NCBI RefSeq assembly: GCF_023721935.1
Contig: NW_026057584.1
Span: 7,288,054-7,352,053, forward strand
DNA length: 64,000 bases
Reading direction: 5' to 3'
DNA from: Panthera uncia
Taxonomy: Eukaryota; Chordata; Mammalia; Carnivora; Felidae
The position numbers were made by a program, and so were the translations under genes. The notes under the pieces were generated by a model that did not search any database, was not told the DNA's origin, and saw nothing but the letters and a program-made list of their open reading frames with translations. This document shows, in pieces, positions 1 through 11,919 of this stretch (its first letter is position 1; every line of letters begins with the position of its first letter).

Positions 1-149
1 GCGTCCGGCCTTCCAGATGTCCCAGCCAAAGAATTAAAAGTCATCAAAGGTTTCTCTCTCCCTTACTCCTGAGAAAGTATACCCAGCACCCCTTATCTCA
101 TACCCTTCATGCTTTCCACTCACTCTTAAAAAAGCCACCCTAAATAAAG

Positions 150-370
150 GCTTGCTTTGGCCCTGCTACAGTGTTCCAGTCCATTGGCCTTGGCTATGTT
201 CCTCCAACACAGCAAACGTGGTCCTGCCTCAGGGCCTTTGCACTTGCTGTCCCTCTCACAGGAAGTCCCTCCGCTCATTATGTGGCTACCTCCTCATCGC
301 CATTCAGGCCTCAGCTCTGGTCAGTCAACCTCCCATCTACCCATCACATCGCTTAATTCCTTCTTAGCAC
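150..370. repeat. L2-like fragment
   Basis: Contains GCCTCAGGGCCTTTGCACTTGCTG and CATTCAGGCCTCAGCTC-type wording typical of L2 3' ends. Decayed, with no coding capacity. Orientation not assigned. Confidence 0.5.
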
Positions 371-384
371 TTACATTTACATGA

Positions 385-1515
385 CACTCTCAGTTCTTTT
401 ATTTTTTTTTGTTGGTAATTTTCTAAGGAATAACATACATACTGTGAAATGCACAAATCTTAGGTTTACAGCTTGTGGAGCTTTTATTCATATATACACC
501 AGTGGAAACACCGTCCAAATCAATACAGAACATTTCGAGCACACCAGCAGGATCCTTCCTGCCTCTACCCCCTCAATACCACCAAAGCACGATTCTGTCT
601 TCTATCACCAAAGATGAGTTTTGTCTACTCTCGAACTTCAAATAAATGGGATATAAACCCTTATATCTGGCTTTTTTTGTTGAACATTCTGTGAGTTTCA
701 TCCATACGTTGCTGCATGTAGCAGCAGCTCACTCGCTTTTATTGAATAGTATTCAATTATCTAAATATGTCACAACTTTTTCATTTTAAATGTTTATATT
801 TGAGAGAGAGAGCACGAGCAGGGGAGGGGCAGAGAGAGAGGGAGACACAGAATCCGAAACAGGCTCCAGGCTCCGAGCCGTCAGCACAGAGCCTGACGTG
901 GGGCTCGAACTCCAAACTGCGAGATCATGACTCGAGCTGAAGTCGGACACCAAACTAAGCCACCCAGGTGTCCCAATATGTCACAACTTTTAACCTTTCT
1001 TTTATCCATGTGGCCATTTAGGTGATTTCCAGGTCTGAACTTTCACGAATACAGCTCCTATGGATAGTCTTACACATGTCTTTTCATGAACATATACTTG
1101 AACTTCTCTTGGTTGTAAATCTAACCATAGAATTGCCAGGTCAGAGGGTAGGTATAACGTTTAGCTTCTGTAGATGTTTCTGACCAGGATTCCAAAGTGT
1201 TCGTTCCAATGGACCATATCCTTGTTCTACACTTTGCCACACCTGGTGGCGTTGCCAGCCTTTTTTTTTTTTTTTTTTTTTTTTAATTTCTAGCCAAGCT
1301 GTAGGTATGTAGTGTTGTCTCATTGAGATTGCATTTCCATGACTGACACAGTTGAGCACCCTTTCGTATTTATTGACCAAAGGAATATCCTCTTTTGTGA
1401 ACGGTCTGCTCGATTTTCTTTGACCATTTATTAGGGTGGTCTATCTTTCTACATTTATTTTTGTTTTGTGTGTTGTGTATCAAGATAAAAATTCTTTGTC
1501 AGATATAGGTAATGG
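385..1515 (-). mobile_element. Old L1 fragment, split by a Can-SINE
   Basis: Reads as the reverse complement of L1 ORF2/3' sequence: 'aattgccaggtcagagggtaggta', 'ttccaaagtgttcgttccaatgga' and 'tctcattgagattgcatttcc' blocks in the usual L1 order. It is heavily mutated and has no open frame. The SINE at 781-974 was inserted into it later. Confidence 0.7.
781..974 (-). mobile_element. Can-SINE (felid type)
   Basis: Reverse orientation, from the A-tail side (TTTAAATGTTTA) to the tRNA-like head (CCACCCAGGTGTCCC). It is flanked by a perfect 17-bp target-site duplication, AATATGTCACAACTTTT, at 764-780 and 975-991. Confidence 0.93.
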
Positions 1516-1929
1516 TGCCTTTAGATGAAGTGCTTATTGGCTGTCTATCCCTACCCTGTGACTGTAAATCCCAGGACAGCAGGGACTGTGTTTTGTTCCC
1601 CAATGCATTTCCAAAGCCTAGCACCACCATGCCCAGCATGCAACAGGAGCTCAGTATTTGGATTCAACCGGTTGGGATTTCTGGGATAGAGTTAACTTTG
1701 AGCATCTTCTCATTTGTTTATTCATTTGTTTGTGTTGCTGTTTTGCTCCCAGTCTCCTATCTTCAACTTTCTGTGCCCTGAAATGTAACGTAACAACATA
1801 ATGTAGTCAGATCCCCAAATTACATTCTGAGACTTCCTTACTAAGCAGACTTCCATTTAGCATCTACCAATGGGAGGCACTGCTATGAGATGCAAGCTGG
1901 GTGAGGAAAAATGATTCTTTCTGTTCAGG

Positions 1930-2094
1930 TTTTTTTTAAATGTTTACTATTTGGGGTAGGGGGGCAGAGAGGGAGAGAGAGAATCCCAAGCAGGCTCTGT
2001 GCTGACAGCACAGAGTTTGATCCCACCACCCCAGGATCATGACCTGAGCCAAAATCAAGAATCAGACACTCAACCGACAGCCACCCAGGCACCC
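1930..2094 (-). mobile_element. Can-SINE
   Basis: Reverse-oriented copy ending GCCACCCAGGCACCCC, with short TGTTCAG direct repeats at the ends. Confidence 0.88.
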
Positions 2095-2624
2095 CTGTTC
2101 AGATTTCTGACAGCGACCCTGGCTATAGCAGCATTGGCTGTAAGAACATCAGGGACTAAGGGTCAGGTGGTGGGGGCTTCAGGGGCAGCCACATGAAGTT
2201 GGACGTACAGGCTCTGGGTCCTTGCCAGGTAGCTGAAATCCAGCCCCAGCAATGTGTTGTGGCCTCTGAGTAATCTCTCTCCAGCCCTGGCTGATGTCAG
2301 TTGCCTAGCTGCAGTTGTCTGTTTATAAGTAACCTTCCCTTCTCTCTTTTGCTCCTTCAGTCCTTTAGACATCCTTATAACATATCCCTGCATTAAATCT
2401 CTTCTGTTTGAAATACCTAGAGTGAACTCTGTTTCCAAGTCAGACACTGACCAGTACAAAGCTTTGCACCTGGAGTGGTCCTGAGAAACAGGCCCTCAAA
2501 GATGTGTTTCTGCATTTAGTTCACCACCATGTTTGAGCTTGAATTCAGGAAAGACCTCACTGCCAGTAGAAAATTAGATCCGGTAACATATGTCATGCCG
2601 TATGTTAAGATTTGTAGTTGTTTT

Positions 2625-2820
2625 GGGGCACCTGGGTGGCTCAGCCAGTTGAACGTCTGGCTTCGGCTCAGGTCATGATCTCACAGTTCCTCAGTTAGAG
2701 CCCCACACAGGGCTCGCTGCTATCAGCGTGGAGCCCGCTTGGGATCTTCTGCCCACCTCTCTTTGCCCCTCCCCCGCGCAAGCTCTCTCTCTCTCAAACA
2801 CTAACAAAACAGAACAAAAA
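2625..2820 (+). mobile_element. Can-SINE
   Basis: Head GGGGCACCTGGGTGGCTCAG, CT-rich middle, A-rich tail. Imperfect 17-bp flanking repeats (14 of 17 identical) at 2608-2624 and 2821-2837. Confidence 0.9.
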
Positions 2821-2937
2821 AGACTTACAGTTGTTTTGCATGAAGTGCCTATTGAAGACAAGGCTCAAAAGACCAAGTTTAGATGCTACACTTGATGTTT
2901 ATAATGGTGATGATGATCAACAGGAGAGTGAAATGAA

Positions 2938-3192
2938 TTGGCTACTTTTTACTGTATTGTGTACTCACAGAAAACAACAAGTTCAGGCCTTAACTTTGAA
3001 AGCCAAGTCATGATCAGAGAACTAGAGCACTTCTATGGCAGTCTTAAAAAAATATCTCAATTCGTGGAGATACAGGGCATAACTGGCTACAAATCAGGCC
3101 CCAAATTTCACGAGTTGCAGAATTACAATCTAAAATTCACAGCCATGCCAGTTCTCTTAGGTGAAACCTATGCACTGATTGAAAAGGAGTGA
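2938..3192 (+). other. Unidentified open frame in intergenic DNA
   Basis: An 84-residue frame containing MIRELEHFYGSLKKISQF and KFHELQNYNLKFTAMPVLLG. Beyond its stop the same frame continues with protein-like composition (ETADSLEKMAHSKSGKG) to about 3440. This suggests a decayed coding sequence, perhaps from a transposable element or a processed pseudogene. I do not recognise the family. No promoter or splice sites were seen. Confidence 0.25.
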
Positions 3193-3487
3193 GACCTTGA
3201 GATTTGAAATGGGGATATTTGGGTAGACTCAAACAAATCTGAGTCTCTTCCACTCACAAACCCTCAGGCCTCCCTTGCAGAAACAGCAGACTCCTTAGAG
3301 AAAATGGCTCATTCCAAATCTGGGAAAGGAAATGTAGGTGATGAGCCTAAAACATCTCATGCCAAAGAAAGTACTCAAAAAATGATGGGGATACAGCAAA
3401 GGGACCCAAAAGCCAACTTGGAAGGGCACCAAATGGACAATCTGCATGAAAAAATAGTATCAGATTATAATCTATAGTGTGTGCACA

Positions 3488-3493
3488 TGCCGT

Positions 3494-3524
<31 letters not shown>
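3488..3524. repeat. (TG)n microsatellite
   Basis: Alternating TG run starting with GTGTGTATG and ending before CACGCA. Confidence 0.9.
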
Positions 3525-3699
3525 CACGCAAAACTCTTCCTTTTGGCAGAGTGCTAATAAATATAAAAGTAAAGCTTGGGAAGTATTAATTGTTCATGTA
3601 AGAATCAATGGCTGGTAAAACTAGTCGATAAAAGTTTGAGAGGAAATGGGTATTTACAAAGTCTCAAAGTATCTCCCATTAAAAAAAAAAAAGTCCAGA

Positions 3700-3888
3700 A
3701 CGCCTGGGTGGCACAGTTGGTTGGGCATCCGACTTCAGCTCAGGTCACAGTCTCATGGTTTGTGAGTTCAGGCCCCACGTCGGGCTCTTCACTGACAGGT
3801 CAGAGCCTGGAGCCTGCTTCAGATTCTGTGTCTCCCTCTCTCTCTGCTCCTCCCCCACCCCTCAAAAATAAATAAACATTAAAAAAAA
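3700..3888 (+). mobile_element. Can-SINE
   Basis: Head CGCCTGGGTGGCACAG, tail AAATAAATAAACATTAAAAAAAA. It is preceded by an A-run at 3681-3692. Confidence 0.9.
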
Positions 3889-3890
3889 TC

Positions 3891-4790
3891 CTATGGTGGA
3901 GAAACCTCGCAGACACCACCTTAATCAAGTGATTAAAATTAAATCACCAGTAATGGCTGAAACCAACATCATGGTACTCATGATAGGATACATCGAGGAC
4001 ATAACATCAACTTCTGTATTATTCCTAACTGCACAATCTCAATCAAATCCTGAGAAAACACCAGACAAACACAAATTGAGGACATTCTACAAAACAATTG
4101 TACTGCACCTTTGTGTTAAGATATGAAAGACAAAGACAGACAGAGGAACCGTCACTCAAGAACATGACCACTAAACACAAAAGTGATCATGGATGGCATC
4201 CTGTACCTTTTTATTTTTTCTTTATAAAAGACATTAGCAGAACAATTGGAAAATATGATCTGGATATTAATAATATATCATTTATCTCCTAATTTTAATT
4301 AGACTGTGGTTACAAAAGAAAATGTCCTGGGGTGCCTGGGTGGCTCAGTTGGTTAAGCACTTGACTCTTGATTTAGGCTCAGGTCATAATCTCATGGGTT
4401 CATGAGATCAAGCCCCGCATCAGGCTCTGCGCTGACAGTGCAGGGCCTGCTTAGGATTCTTTCTCTCCCTCTGTCTCTGCCCCTCTGCTCATGTACATGC
4501 TCTAAAACTAAATAAGTAAACTTAAAAAAAAATTATTTAAAAAGAAAAAAAAAAAGTCCTTGTTTCAAGGAAGCATGCCCTGAAACGGGTAAGAGGTAAA
4601 GGGACATAACGCCTGCAGTTTACTTCCAAATGGTTCGTAAAATAAGTTACTGACAGTCATTATTGACTCTAGTTATCAAGAAAAACTGGTAAAGGAGATG
4701 TGATGTTAACAGTTGAGAGTGAAAGTCATGCTGGAGTTCTTTCTAGTGGTCTTGCAAGTTTATAAATCTGAAATTATTCAAAATAAAGTC
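3891..4790 (+). mobile_element. Old L1 3' end, split by a Can-SINE
   Basis: Resembles an old L1 3' UTR: 'aacaattggaaaatatgatctgg', 'gactgtggttacaaaag', 'aaatggttcgtaaaa', ending near 'gaaattattcaaaataaag'. The SINE at 4329-4550 interrupts it between repeats of AAAATGTCCT and AAAAAGTCCT. Confidence 0.55.
4329..4550 (+). mobile_element. Can-SINE
   Basis: Head GGGGTGCCTGGGTGGCTCAG, long A-rich tail. Near-identical flanking repeats within an L1 remnant. Confidence 0.92.
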
Positions 4791-5270
4791 CCCCTTCCCC
4801 CCCAAAGTCACTATTTATCAATGACAAATGCAATAATAGGACCTAGACAATGACCACTGAGGAATGTTAAAACTGCTACGTGAATGGTCAATATAATGGG
4901 TCAACTTGGCAGCAGTGGAACCAACTGAATTTCGACATGAGAAAAATGGAAAACCAGACACTGGTACCAGCCTATGTGACTGATAAGATGCCACCAACGT
5001 ACACCCTGTCAACAACTCAGTATTCTGGGGGGGGGGACCTGAATGTAGTCAAGCCTCTCGATTGGACTACTAATTTACAGAAAATATGACAGATGAACAG
5101 ATTGACACTATAAAGAGGCTCCTTAAAGAATCCAAAATATGAGATGTTCTATGGATAAATGATCCAGTTTCTTTAACTTTTTTTTTTTAATGAATAGATA
5201 TAGGATATTTTTTTCGTTTCATTTTTTTCATTTCATTTATTCCAGTAAGTAGTCAGTAATAAGATGTTCT

Positions 5271-5494
5271 TTTTTTTTTTTTTTAATTTTTTTAACGTTT
5301 ATTTATTTTTGAGACAGAGAGACAGAGCATGAACGGGGGAGGGTCAGAGAGAGAGGGAGACACAGAATCTGAAACAGGCTCCAGGCTCTGAGCTGTCAGC
5401 ACAGAGCCCAACATGGGGCTTGAACTCACGGACCGCGAGATCATGACCTGAGCCTAAGTCGGACGCTTAACCGACTGAGCCACCCAGGCGCCCC
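5271..5494 (-). mobile_element. Can-SINE, near-consensus
   Basis: Reverse copy, ending GAGCCACCCAGGCGCCCC with CpGs kept. Flanking repeats AGTAATAAGATGTTCT (5255-5270) and AGTAATCAAGACATTCT (5495-5511). Confidence 0.93.
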
Positions 5495-5903
5495 AGTAAT
5501 CAAGACATTCTTAAGTTTAAGATTAGTTCACAGTGCAAACCCCAAAACATAGATAAAAACAGCAGTTTTTATTCTGATTACAAGTACAACATTCTCTATA
5601 GATAATTTGAAAAATAAAAATCAACTGAAATCCTATCATCTCAAGATAACCTTTATTGGTATTCCTTTCCTGTTTTTTATTTTATACAGTTCCTTTTAAC
5701 TTATGTAATTATATAATGTGTATATTTAAAATTGCTTATATATCTATTTTAACTTAAAATTGCCAATGACTATTCTACTGAAAAAAAAAATTCAATGAGT
5801 TAAAATGTGTATTATATTGAATACATAGTATCTTTTCCTGCTTTCTCATTTTATATTATATTGTCATCATTTAGGTAAATATTAAAATATTTTAATTTTT
5901 TAA

Positions 5904-6640
5904 AATTTTAGTTTACATCCAAATTAGTTAGTATATAGTACATCAATGACTTCGGGAGTAGATTCCTTAGTGCCCCTTACCCACTTAGCCCATCCCCCCT
6001 CCCGTACCCCCTCCTGTAACCCTCTGTGTTTTCCATATTTATGAGTCTCTTGTTTTGTCCCCTCCCTGTTTTTATATTTTTGTTTCCCTTATGTTTATCT
6101 GTTTTGTCTCTTAAAGTCCTCATATGAATGAAATCATATGATACTTGTCTTTCTCTAACTTTGCTTAGCATAATACCCTCTGGTACCATCCACATAGTTG
6201 CAAATGGCAAGATTTCATTCTTTTTGATTGCTGAGTAATACTCCATTGTGTATGTATGCATATGTGTGTGTGTGTATATATGTATATATGTATGTATATA
6301 CACCACATCTTCTTTATCCGTTCATCCATCGATGGACATTTGGGCTCTTTCCATACTTTGGCTATTGTTGATAGTGCTGCTATAAGCACGGGGGTGCATG
6401 TGTCCCTTTGAAACAGCACAGCTGTATCCCTTGGATAAATGCCTAGTAGTGCAATTGCTGGGTCATAGGGTAGTTCTATTTTCAGTTTTCTGAGGAACCT
6501 CCATACTTTTTTCCACAGTGGCTGCACCAGCATGCATTCCCACCAACTTCTTATTTTCAGGAGGAACTGGATTGCAACCTCATTTTGATTTTGATTCAAA
6601 CTTTTGTTAAAACACACCTTTAAGACAATCTGAGAAAATC
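5904..6640 (-). mobile_element. L1 3' portion (reverse), remnant of ORF2 C-terminus
   Basis: The minus strand encodes L1 ORF2 C-terminal wording, such as WWECMLVQPLWKKVWRFLRK and IELPYDPAIALLGIYP, with in-frame disruption. This is followed by the 'tactcagcaatcaaaaagaatgaaatc' block and 3' UTR. A (TG/TA)n tract at 6255-6300 lies within it. 5'-truncated and not functional. Confidence 0.85.
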
Positions 6641-6879
6641 ACATATGGACTGGGTTTGGATATTTTATCAACATTGCTAACATGCTAATTGCATGTAGTC
6701 TGTTTTTTTTTTTTTAAGGCATCCTTATCTGTTACCGTGCACACTAAAATGTTTGAGTGACATGTCTAGAATTTGTCTTAAAATAGTCTAAGGAAAAAAA
6801 CAGGTGAAATAATTAAAACAAAATTGGCAAAATATCAATTGTTGAAGCTGGGTTATGTTAGGTAGGAGTCTGTTACACT

Positions 6880-7018
6880 AGTTGCTATAACCGTGTCCCC
6901 CAAGATTCACATGCTGAAGCCCTAACCCTCTAGTGATGGTGCTTGGAAATGGGGCTTTTGGGGAGTGATTCGGGTTAGAGTAGGTCATGAGGGTGGGGCC
7001 CTGATAATGGAAAAGAAA
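6880..7018 (+). mobile_element. MaLR-type LTR fragment (5' piece)
   Basis: Carries 'gtgtcccccaagattcacatgctgaagccctaa' and 'ggtcatgagggtggggccct', the wording of MST/MLT-class ERVL-MaLR LTRs. The continuation appears at 7975-8110 after an L1 insertion. LTR only, no viral genes. Confidence 0.55.
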
Positions 7019-7019
7019 G

Positions 7020-7960
7020 ATGATTTTTAAAAGATCAAAAGATGATAAAGGGTTAGTATCCAAAATGCATAAAGAACTGATATGCAGAAGACACGAACAG
7101 ACATTTCTCTAAAGATGACATCCAGATGGCCAACAGACACATGAAACGATGCTCAACATCACTCAGCATTAGGGAAATGAGAATCACCTCACACCTATCA
7201 GAATGGCTAAAATCAACAACACAAGAAACAGCAGGTGTTGGTGAGGATGTGGAGAAAACACTCATGCACGGTTGGTGGGATTGCAAACTGGTGCAGCCAC
7301 TATGGCAAAGGGTATGGAGTTTCCTCAAAAAGTTAAAAATAGAACTATCCTATGATCCAGGAATTGCAGTACTGGGTATTTAGCCAAAGAACACAAAAGA
7401 ACTAATTCAAAGGTATACATGAACCCCTATATTTACAGCAGCATTATCTAGCCAAATTATAAAAGCATCCCAAGTGTCCATCAACAAATGGATGGATAAA
7501 GGAGATACGCACACGCACACAACCTTCTTTATGCAAAAGAATGAAATCTTGCCATCTGCAATTACATGGATGGAGCTAGAGAGCATAACGCTAAGGGAAG
7601 TAAGTCAGAGAAAGACAAATACCATATGATTTCACTTAAATGTAGAATTTAAGAAACAAAACAAAAAAGAAACAGAACAAATGAGCCAAGAAAAAAAGAG
7701 AGACACAAACCAAGAAACAGACTCTTAACTAGAGAACTGATGGTCACCAGAAGGGAGATGGATAGGGGGGGATGAGTGAAGTAGGTGAAGGGAATTAAGA
7801 GCACGCTTACCAGGATGAGCACTGAGTAATGTATGGAATTGTTAAATCACTATATTGTCCACCTGAAATTAATACAACACTGCATGTTAGCTATACTGGA
7901 ATTAGAGTAAAAATCTTAAAAAATTCTTCTTTATATACATGAAACATCTAAAGATGGATA
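7020..7960 (+). mobile_element. L1 3' end (forward), 5'-truncated
   Basis: Sense copy of the L1 ORF2 end, with WDCKLVQPLWQRVWSFLKKL and IELSYDPGIAVLGI, then a stop, the 'ggatggagctagagagcataa' block and a 3' UTR ending near 7918. It sits between the two halves of an LTR fragment. Confidence 0.8.
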
Positions 7961-7974
7961 AAAGAAAAAAAAGA

Positions 7975-8112
7975 GACAGGAAATGTCTCTGCCACCCAAG
8001 GACACAGCAAGAAGATGCCTGTCTGCAAACCAGGAAAAGGGCCCTCACTAGACACAGAATCTGCTGGCACTCAGATCGTGGGCCTTCCCAGACACTTCTA
8101 AGACACGAGTCT
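7975..8112 (+). mobile_element. MaLR-type LTR fragment (3' piece)
   Basis: 'ggacacagcaagaagatgcctgtctgcaa' and 'ctgctggcactcagatcgtgggccttccca' match the middle of MST/MLT LTRs. It continues the 5' piece that ends at 7018. Confidence 0.5.
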
Positions 8113-8427
8113 ACTTCTATGTATGTTTGAAATTTCATTAAAAAGAAAACCTGAACTTGGGGGGGAAAGCTAATCAAAGACAAAAGTTGCAATGACCTCT
8201 GGACTATTAAGGACTCAAGCCCCTCAGGAATGAAGGTTCAGGTCACCCCACCAGCTGAGGGGCTGGTGGAGGGCAAAAGGAACATAGAACAGGTAGGAAG
8301 GAAAGAAGCTGTATAAATATCAGCCACCGTCTCATGAGCTGGTACAGAAACAAGAACTGTAGCAGCTATGCATATTTTATTCCTTACTTTTTGTAGGTGG
8401 GATTACCCTCTTCTCAAGATGGTTTAC
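8113..8427. other. Intergenic stretch, nothing recognised
   Basis: Unique-looking sequence without a supported frame or repeat. Confidence 0.5.
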
Positions 8428-8552
8428 TTTTTTTTTTTTTTTTTTTTACAAGATCTTATTTTTAAGTAACCTCTACACCTAATGTGGGGCTTGAACTCAC
8501 AACCCCAAGACCAAGAGTCATGTGCTCCACCAACTGAGCCAGTTAGGTGCCC
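8428..8552 (-). mobile_element. Older Can-SINE
   Basis: Reverse copy of the shorter, older subtype that lacks the CT-rich middle. It runs from a T tract to GAGCCAGTTAGGTGCCCC. Confidence 0.8.
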
Positions 8553-8621
8553 CCTCCTAGCTTCTTTTACATATATGTTTGTAGATATAAGCCAATTTTT
8601 CTATTTTTCCATATTCTCTCT

Positions 8622-8656
8622 CACACGTGCGCACGCACACACACACACACACACAC
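8622..8656. repeat. (CA)n microsatellite
   Basis: Alternating CA run, CGCACACACACAC, to 8656. Confidence 0.9.
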
Positions 8657-8659
8657 GAT

Positions 8660-9198
8660 CCAGGTGAGATCGTAAGTGGAGAGGCATTAGTATCACCTAC
8701 AAATGGACAGAATGACTGATGGGGTCACTGGATACTGTGTTAAGGGTTTCCCTACAAATTACCGGTTTTTCAGTAACCTTACCTTTTCCCATTTTTGCTA
8801 CCAACCTTTTCAACTCCAGGTTGTTTTTTTTTCCTCATTTTTTTTGATTGAATAGTTAAGGTGGTTTCTATTTCATAATGGGACCCTAACCTGCTTAAGG
8901 CTTAATTTCATATTACTAAAGACAGAAAATCAGTTAAGTGTGCCCTATATGAGGCTTACCACACTTGCATTTCAACTTGGGTCTGCTTCAGGAAAACTGT
9001 AAAGGGTGCTTATCATGCTTCATCCAGGACCCACACTGAAACACAAGTGCTAAATCAGAAAATACCCTGGGTCAGCAGTATGCTGCAAGGCAAGCATGTA
9101 CAGATGTACACACAGATCATACATACTCCAGAGATTGGAGATGAGTGAAACCTCAGCTAAGCAATGGTCTCCAAACTTCCCATTCAGAACTTAAAAAC
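8660..9198. other. Intergenic stretch, nothing recognised
   Basis: No supported frame, RNA gene or clear repeat. Confidence 0.5.
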
Positions 9199-9199
9199 A

Positions 9200-9422
9200 G
9201 GGGTGCCTGTGTGGCTCAGTCAGTTAAGCATCCAATTTCGGCTCAGGTCATAATCTCGCAGTTCATGATTTCGAGCCCCGCGTCGGGCTCTGTGTTGACA
9301 GCCCAGAGCATGGATCGTGCTTCAAGTTCTGTGTCTCCCTCTCTCTCTTCCCCTCCTCTGCTCACACTCTGTCTCTCTCTTAAAAATAAATAAATACTCA
9401 AAAAAAAAAAAAAAAAAAAAAA
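9200..9422 (+). mobile_element. Can-SINE
   Basis: Head GGGGTGCCTGTGTGGCTCAG with a long A tail. Flanking repeats AGAACTTAAAAACA (9186-9199) and AGAACTTAAAAAAA (9433-9446). Confidence 0.93.
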
Positions 9423-9446
9423 GGAAGGAAGAAGAACTTAAAAAAA

Positions 9447-11360
9447 TAATTTCCAATGCTGGGTCCCACTCCAAACTAGAAACTCTGGGTTCATGGAACT
9501 CAAGGACCGATTTTTGCTTCCAAGTTCCACAGATAACCTGGTGCCAGCTAATATACAGCCCCCTAGAATCCATGACACATTGCCTCCTTGAAGGCTTCTT
9601 TGCACTAATTTTACGATATCCAAAAAAAGTGGATATCCCATGCCCCCTACTTGATATGCTTTACTGAACCTACATGAGCCCACAAACTCCCTTCTCCCTT
9701 GCAAAATGGCCCACAAATGGTAGTCATCCAGCATTTATGCACTGGGCACCGTAATACGCTCTTGCGTTGTAACTTATTAGTCCCAACTACTTGATAGTTC
9801 CCATTTCACGGATAGTGGGGGGGAAAAAACCTTGCCCAAAGTAGGTGGTGGTAGGACCAACATTCAAATCTGACAGCTCGACTCTAGGACCTCCATTCTT
9901 GAAACTACTTGCAGGTTCATTCCACAGAGTACCTTTAAAAAAACCCACCCAAAACGCAGACTCTGGGTAGGACTGGGAGATTCTGGACACAACAAGGCTG
10001 GGCCTTTGGAAACTGCTCTGGGTTCCCAGCTCTGCACAAGAATGGAAACCAGAGCCTGTTCTGAGCCCGCTCAGAACTGAGCCATCTCAGTTACTAAGAT
10101 TCCTTTCCCATGGTCTATGTGCACCAACTACCCCAAACTTGTGCAACTTCAAAAGAGAACACTAGAGAATATTACTGTCAGAGACTGCTAACCGCCAATG
10201 CAATATCCAGTCTCCCCAGGGCTTAGAAACGGAACTCCAGTGCCACTTCGGGCGGCAGCACACTCAACTAAAAGCCCCAAATTTCCAGCCTTTCTTGCAA
10301 CTAACTTTAGTCATGTGTTTACATTCCTGACAGGTTAAGATTTTAAAAAAGCTCCTTATTGGGGGCTAGAAGCAGGGAGGTGTGCTTCTTTTGCTTCAAC
10401 TCACTCCTTTCCTCCTGCCTGGAATATGGGCTTGATGACTGGTGCTCTAGCAGTCACCTTGGACCACGAGTGACTGTTGAGTATGTAAGCCACAATCAGG
10501 ATGGTGAAACAAAAGAACCCAGGTCCCTGAGCAACATGCCAGCCTTGGATTGATGACCTCCAGATTTCACTTGAGAAACCATCTTGTTTCACTTTGCTTT
10601 TTCTCTCCTCTTATATGCAACCAAACTTCATACTCACCCACTGACAATTTTCAGGACTGCTTCTCCGAGAAACTCAAAAGAAAAAGTAACTTTCGGTCAA
10701 GGAATGCTATTCTACCACCGTACTCAAGTGAACAATCTTTGAGAAATGATGGCTCTGCTTAATACCCCCTGAACTGAACTCAGTGTTGGTGCTATTTTGA
10801 GTCTTGTCCTCACGAGGTCATCACTTTGCCAGCAATGACAGGGGGGCAGTGATAGATTTTAGGCCGCAGAGGAGTAATGAAGGAAAGAGCCCACTTCTCT
10901 TCCCTTGCTTCCAGCAGCTATGTGCTGTTCCTCCCATACAGTGAACCATAGCTATGCTGTTTTAGTTGCAAAACATTCCCACTGATGAATCCCTGGAGGG
11001 AAACTCTCCTCCAGGAGAGTTCATCATTCCCAGGACATCCGGTGACACCCTTCAAATAAACCCCACACATGTGGCTGCTTCAAGGTCCCAGTCTCCCTAC
11101 GATCTCAGCAGGCACTGCAGTTTCCTCACCAGGAACTGCCTGCACTCAAGCAGGGCCAAATCCATCTCCAGAGCTGGGCTATTTCTTTTCGCTCCAAGAA
11201 ACCCATCAACTGGGAGGCCAACTTCCATCTGGAATGTGCTCTTGGTCGAAAGTTACAGCCTATTTGGAATGTGCACGCCTGAGGCTCTTGTGAGGGAATT
11301 CTACTTTCCACACTGGAAGCACAAGAGAGAAATGGGTTCATTCCACAGCAGCATTTCTGT
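9447..11360. other. Intergenic stretch downstream of GIGYF2, nothing recognised
   Basis: Mixed-composition sequence. The open frames here (up to 148 codons at 10966-11412) lack recognisable domains, splice signals or a Kozak context that I would trust. Confidence 0.45.
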
Positions 11361-11372
11361 CATACAGACTTT

Positions 11373-11384
11373 TTTATTTTTATT
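11373..11384 (-). terminator. GIGYF2: Candidate distal poly(A) signals, AATAAAAATAAA
   Basis: Two adjoining AATAAA hexamers on the gene strand, with T/G-rich sequence downstream. Use would give a 3' UTR of about 3.3 kb that contains an LTR fragment at 11920-12195. Which site is used cannot be decided from sequence alone. Confidence 0.35.
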
Positions 11385-11919
11385 AGTAACACAGAGAGGG
11401 CATTTTGTATAAACTTCAATTTCTTAATCTGATCAGTTTAAAGAAAGTGTATAAAAGGACACACACACCACTATGTTACATATTTATACAATTTGCCTAA
11501 AAGAAAGGTAACGGAGATAAAGCCAGTACTGCTATTACCTATCCTAAAATTAAAAAGTAATCCCCCAACTTAGAGCTAATGAAGAGTTCAAATTCCTTGA
11601 TGTAGAAGCAGAACTCATCTTATGCCGAAAACTCTCCCAAATGGCAACGTCTCCCACCCCACGTGCTCTCCTACGATGTGACCTTACCACATCGCCCAAC
11701 AAGGATGGGGAGAGTCCCGTGTTCCCAGCCCGCTGAATCTGGATGGGTGTGCACGGGCTTTGCCAGAATAAAAGCACCACAGGAGCGACATTACGGAACT
11801 TCTGAGTTTAGGTTAGAAAAGGTGATGCAGCCCCTGCTTGGTTCTCCTCGGGGTGGGTGGGAGCCAGGTGCCACCTAAGCCCGCCCACCCACCCTGAGGA
11901 TACCGTGACAAGGAATACA

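Noticed and set aside
6165..6617. 150-codon minus-strand frame
   Set aside because: C-terminal piece of L1 ORF2 read through into a TG/TA repeat. A truncated repeat, not a host gene.
10966..11412. 148-codon plus-strand frame downstream of GIGYF2
   Set aside because: Unrecognisable composition, and it overlaps the possible distal 3' UTR. I looked for SNORC, which I recall as the next gene in human, and saw nothing like it here.
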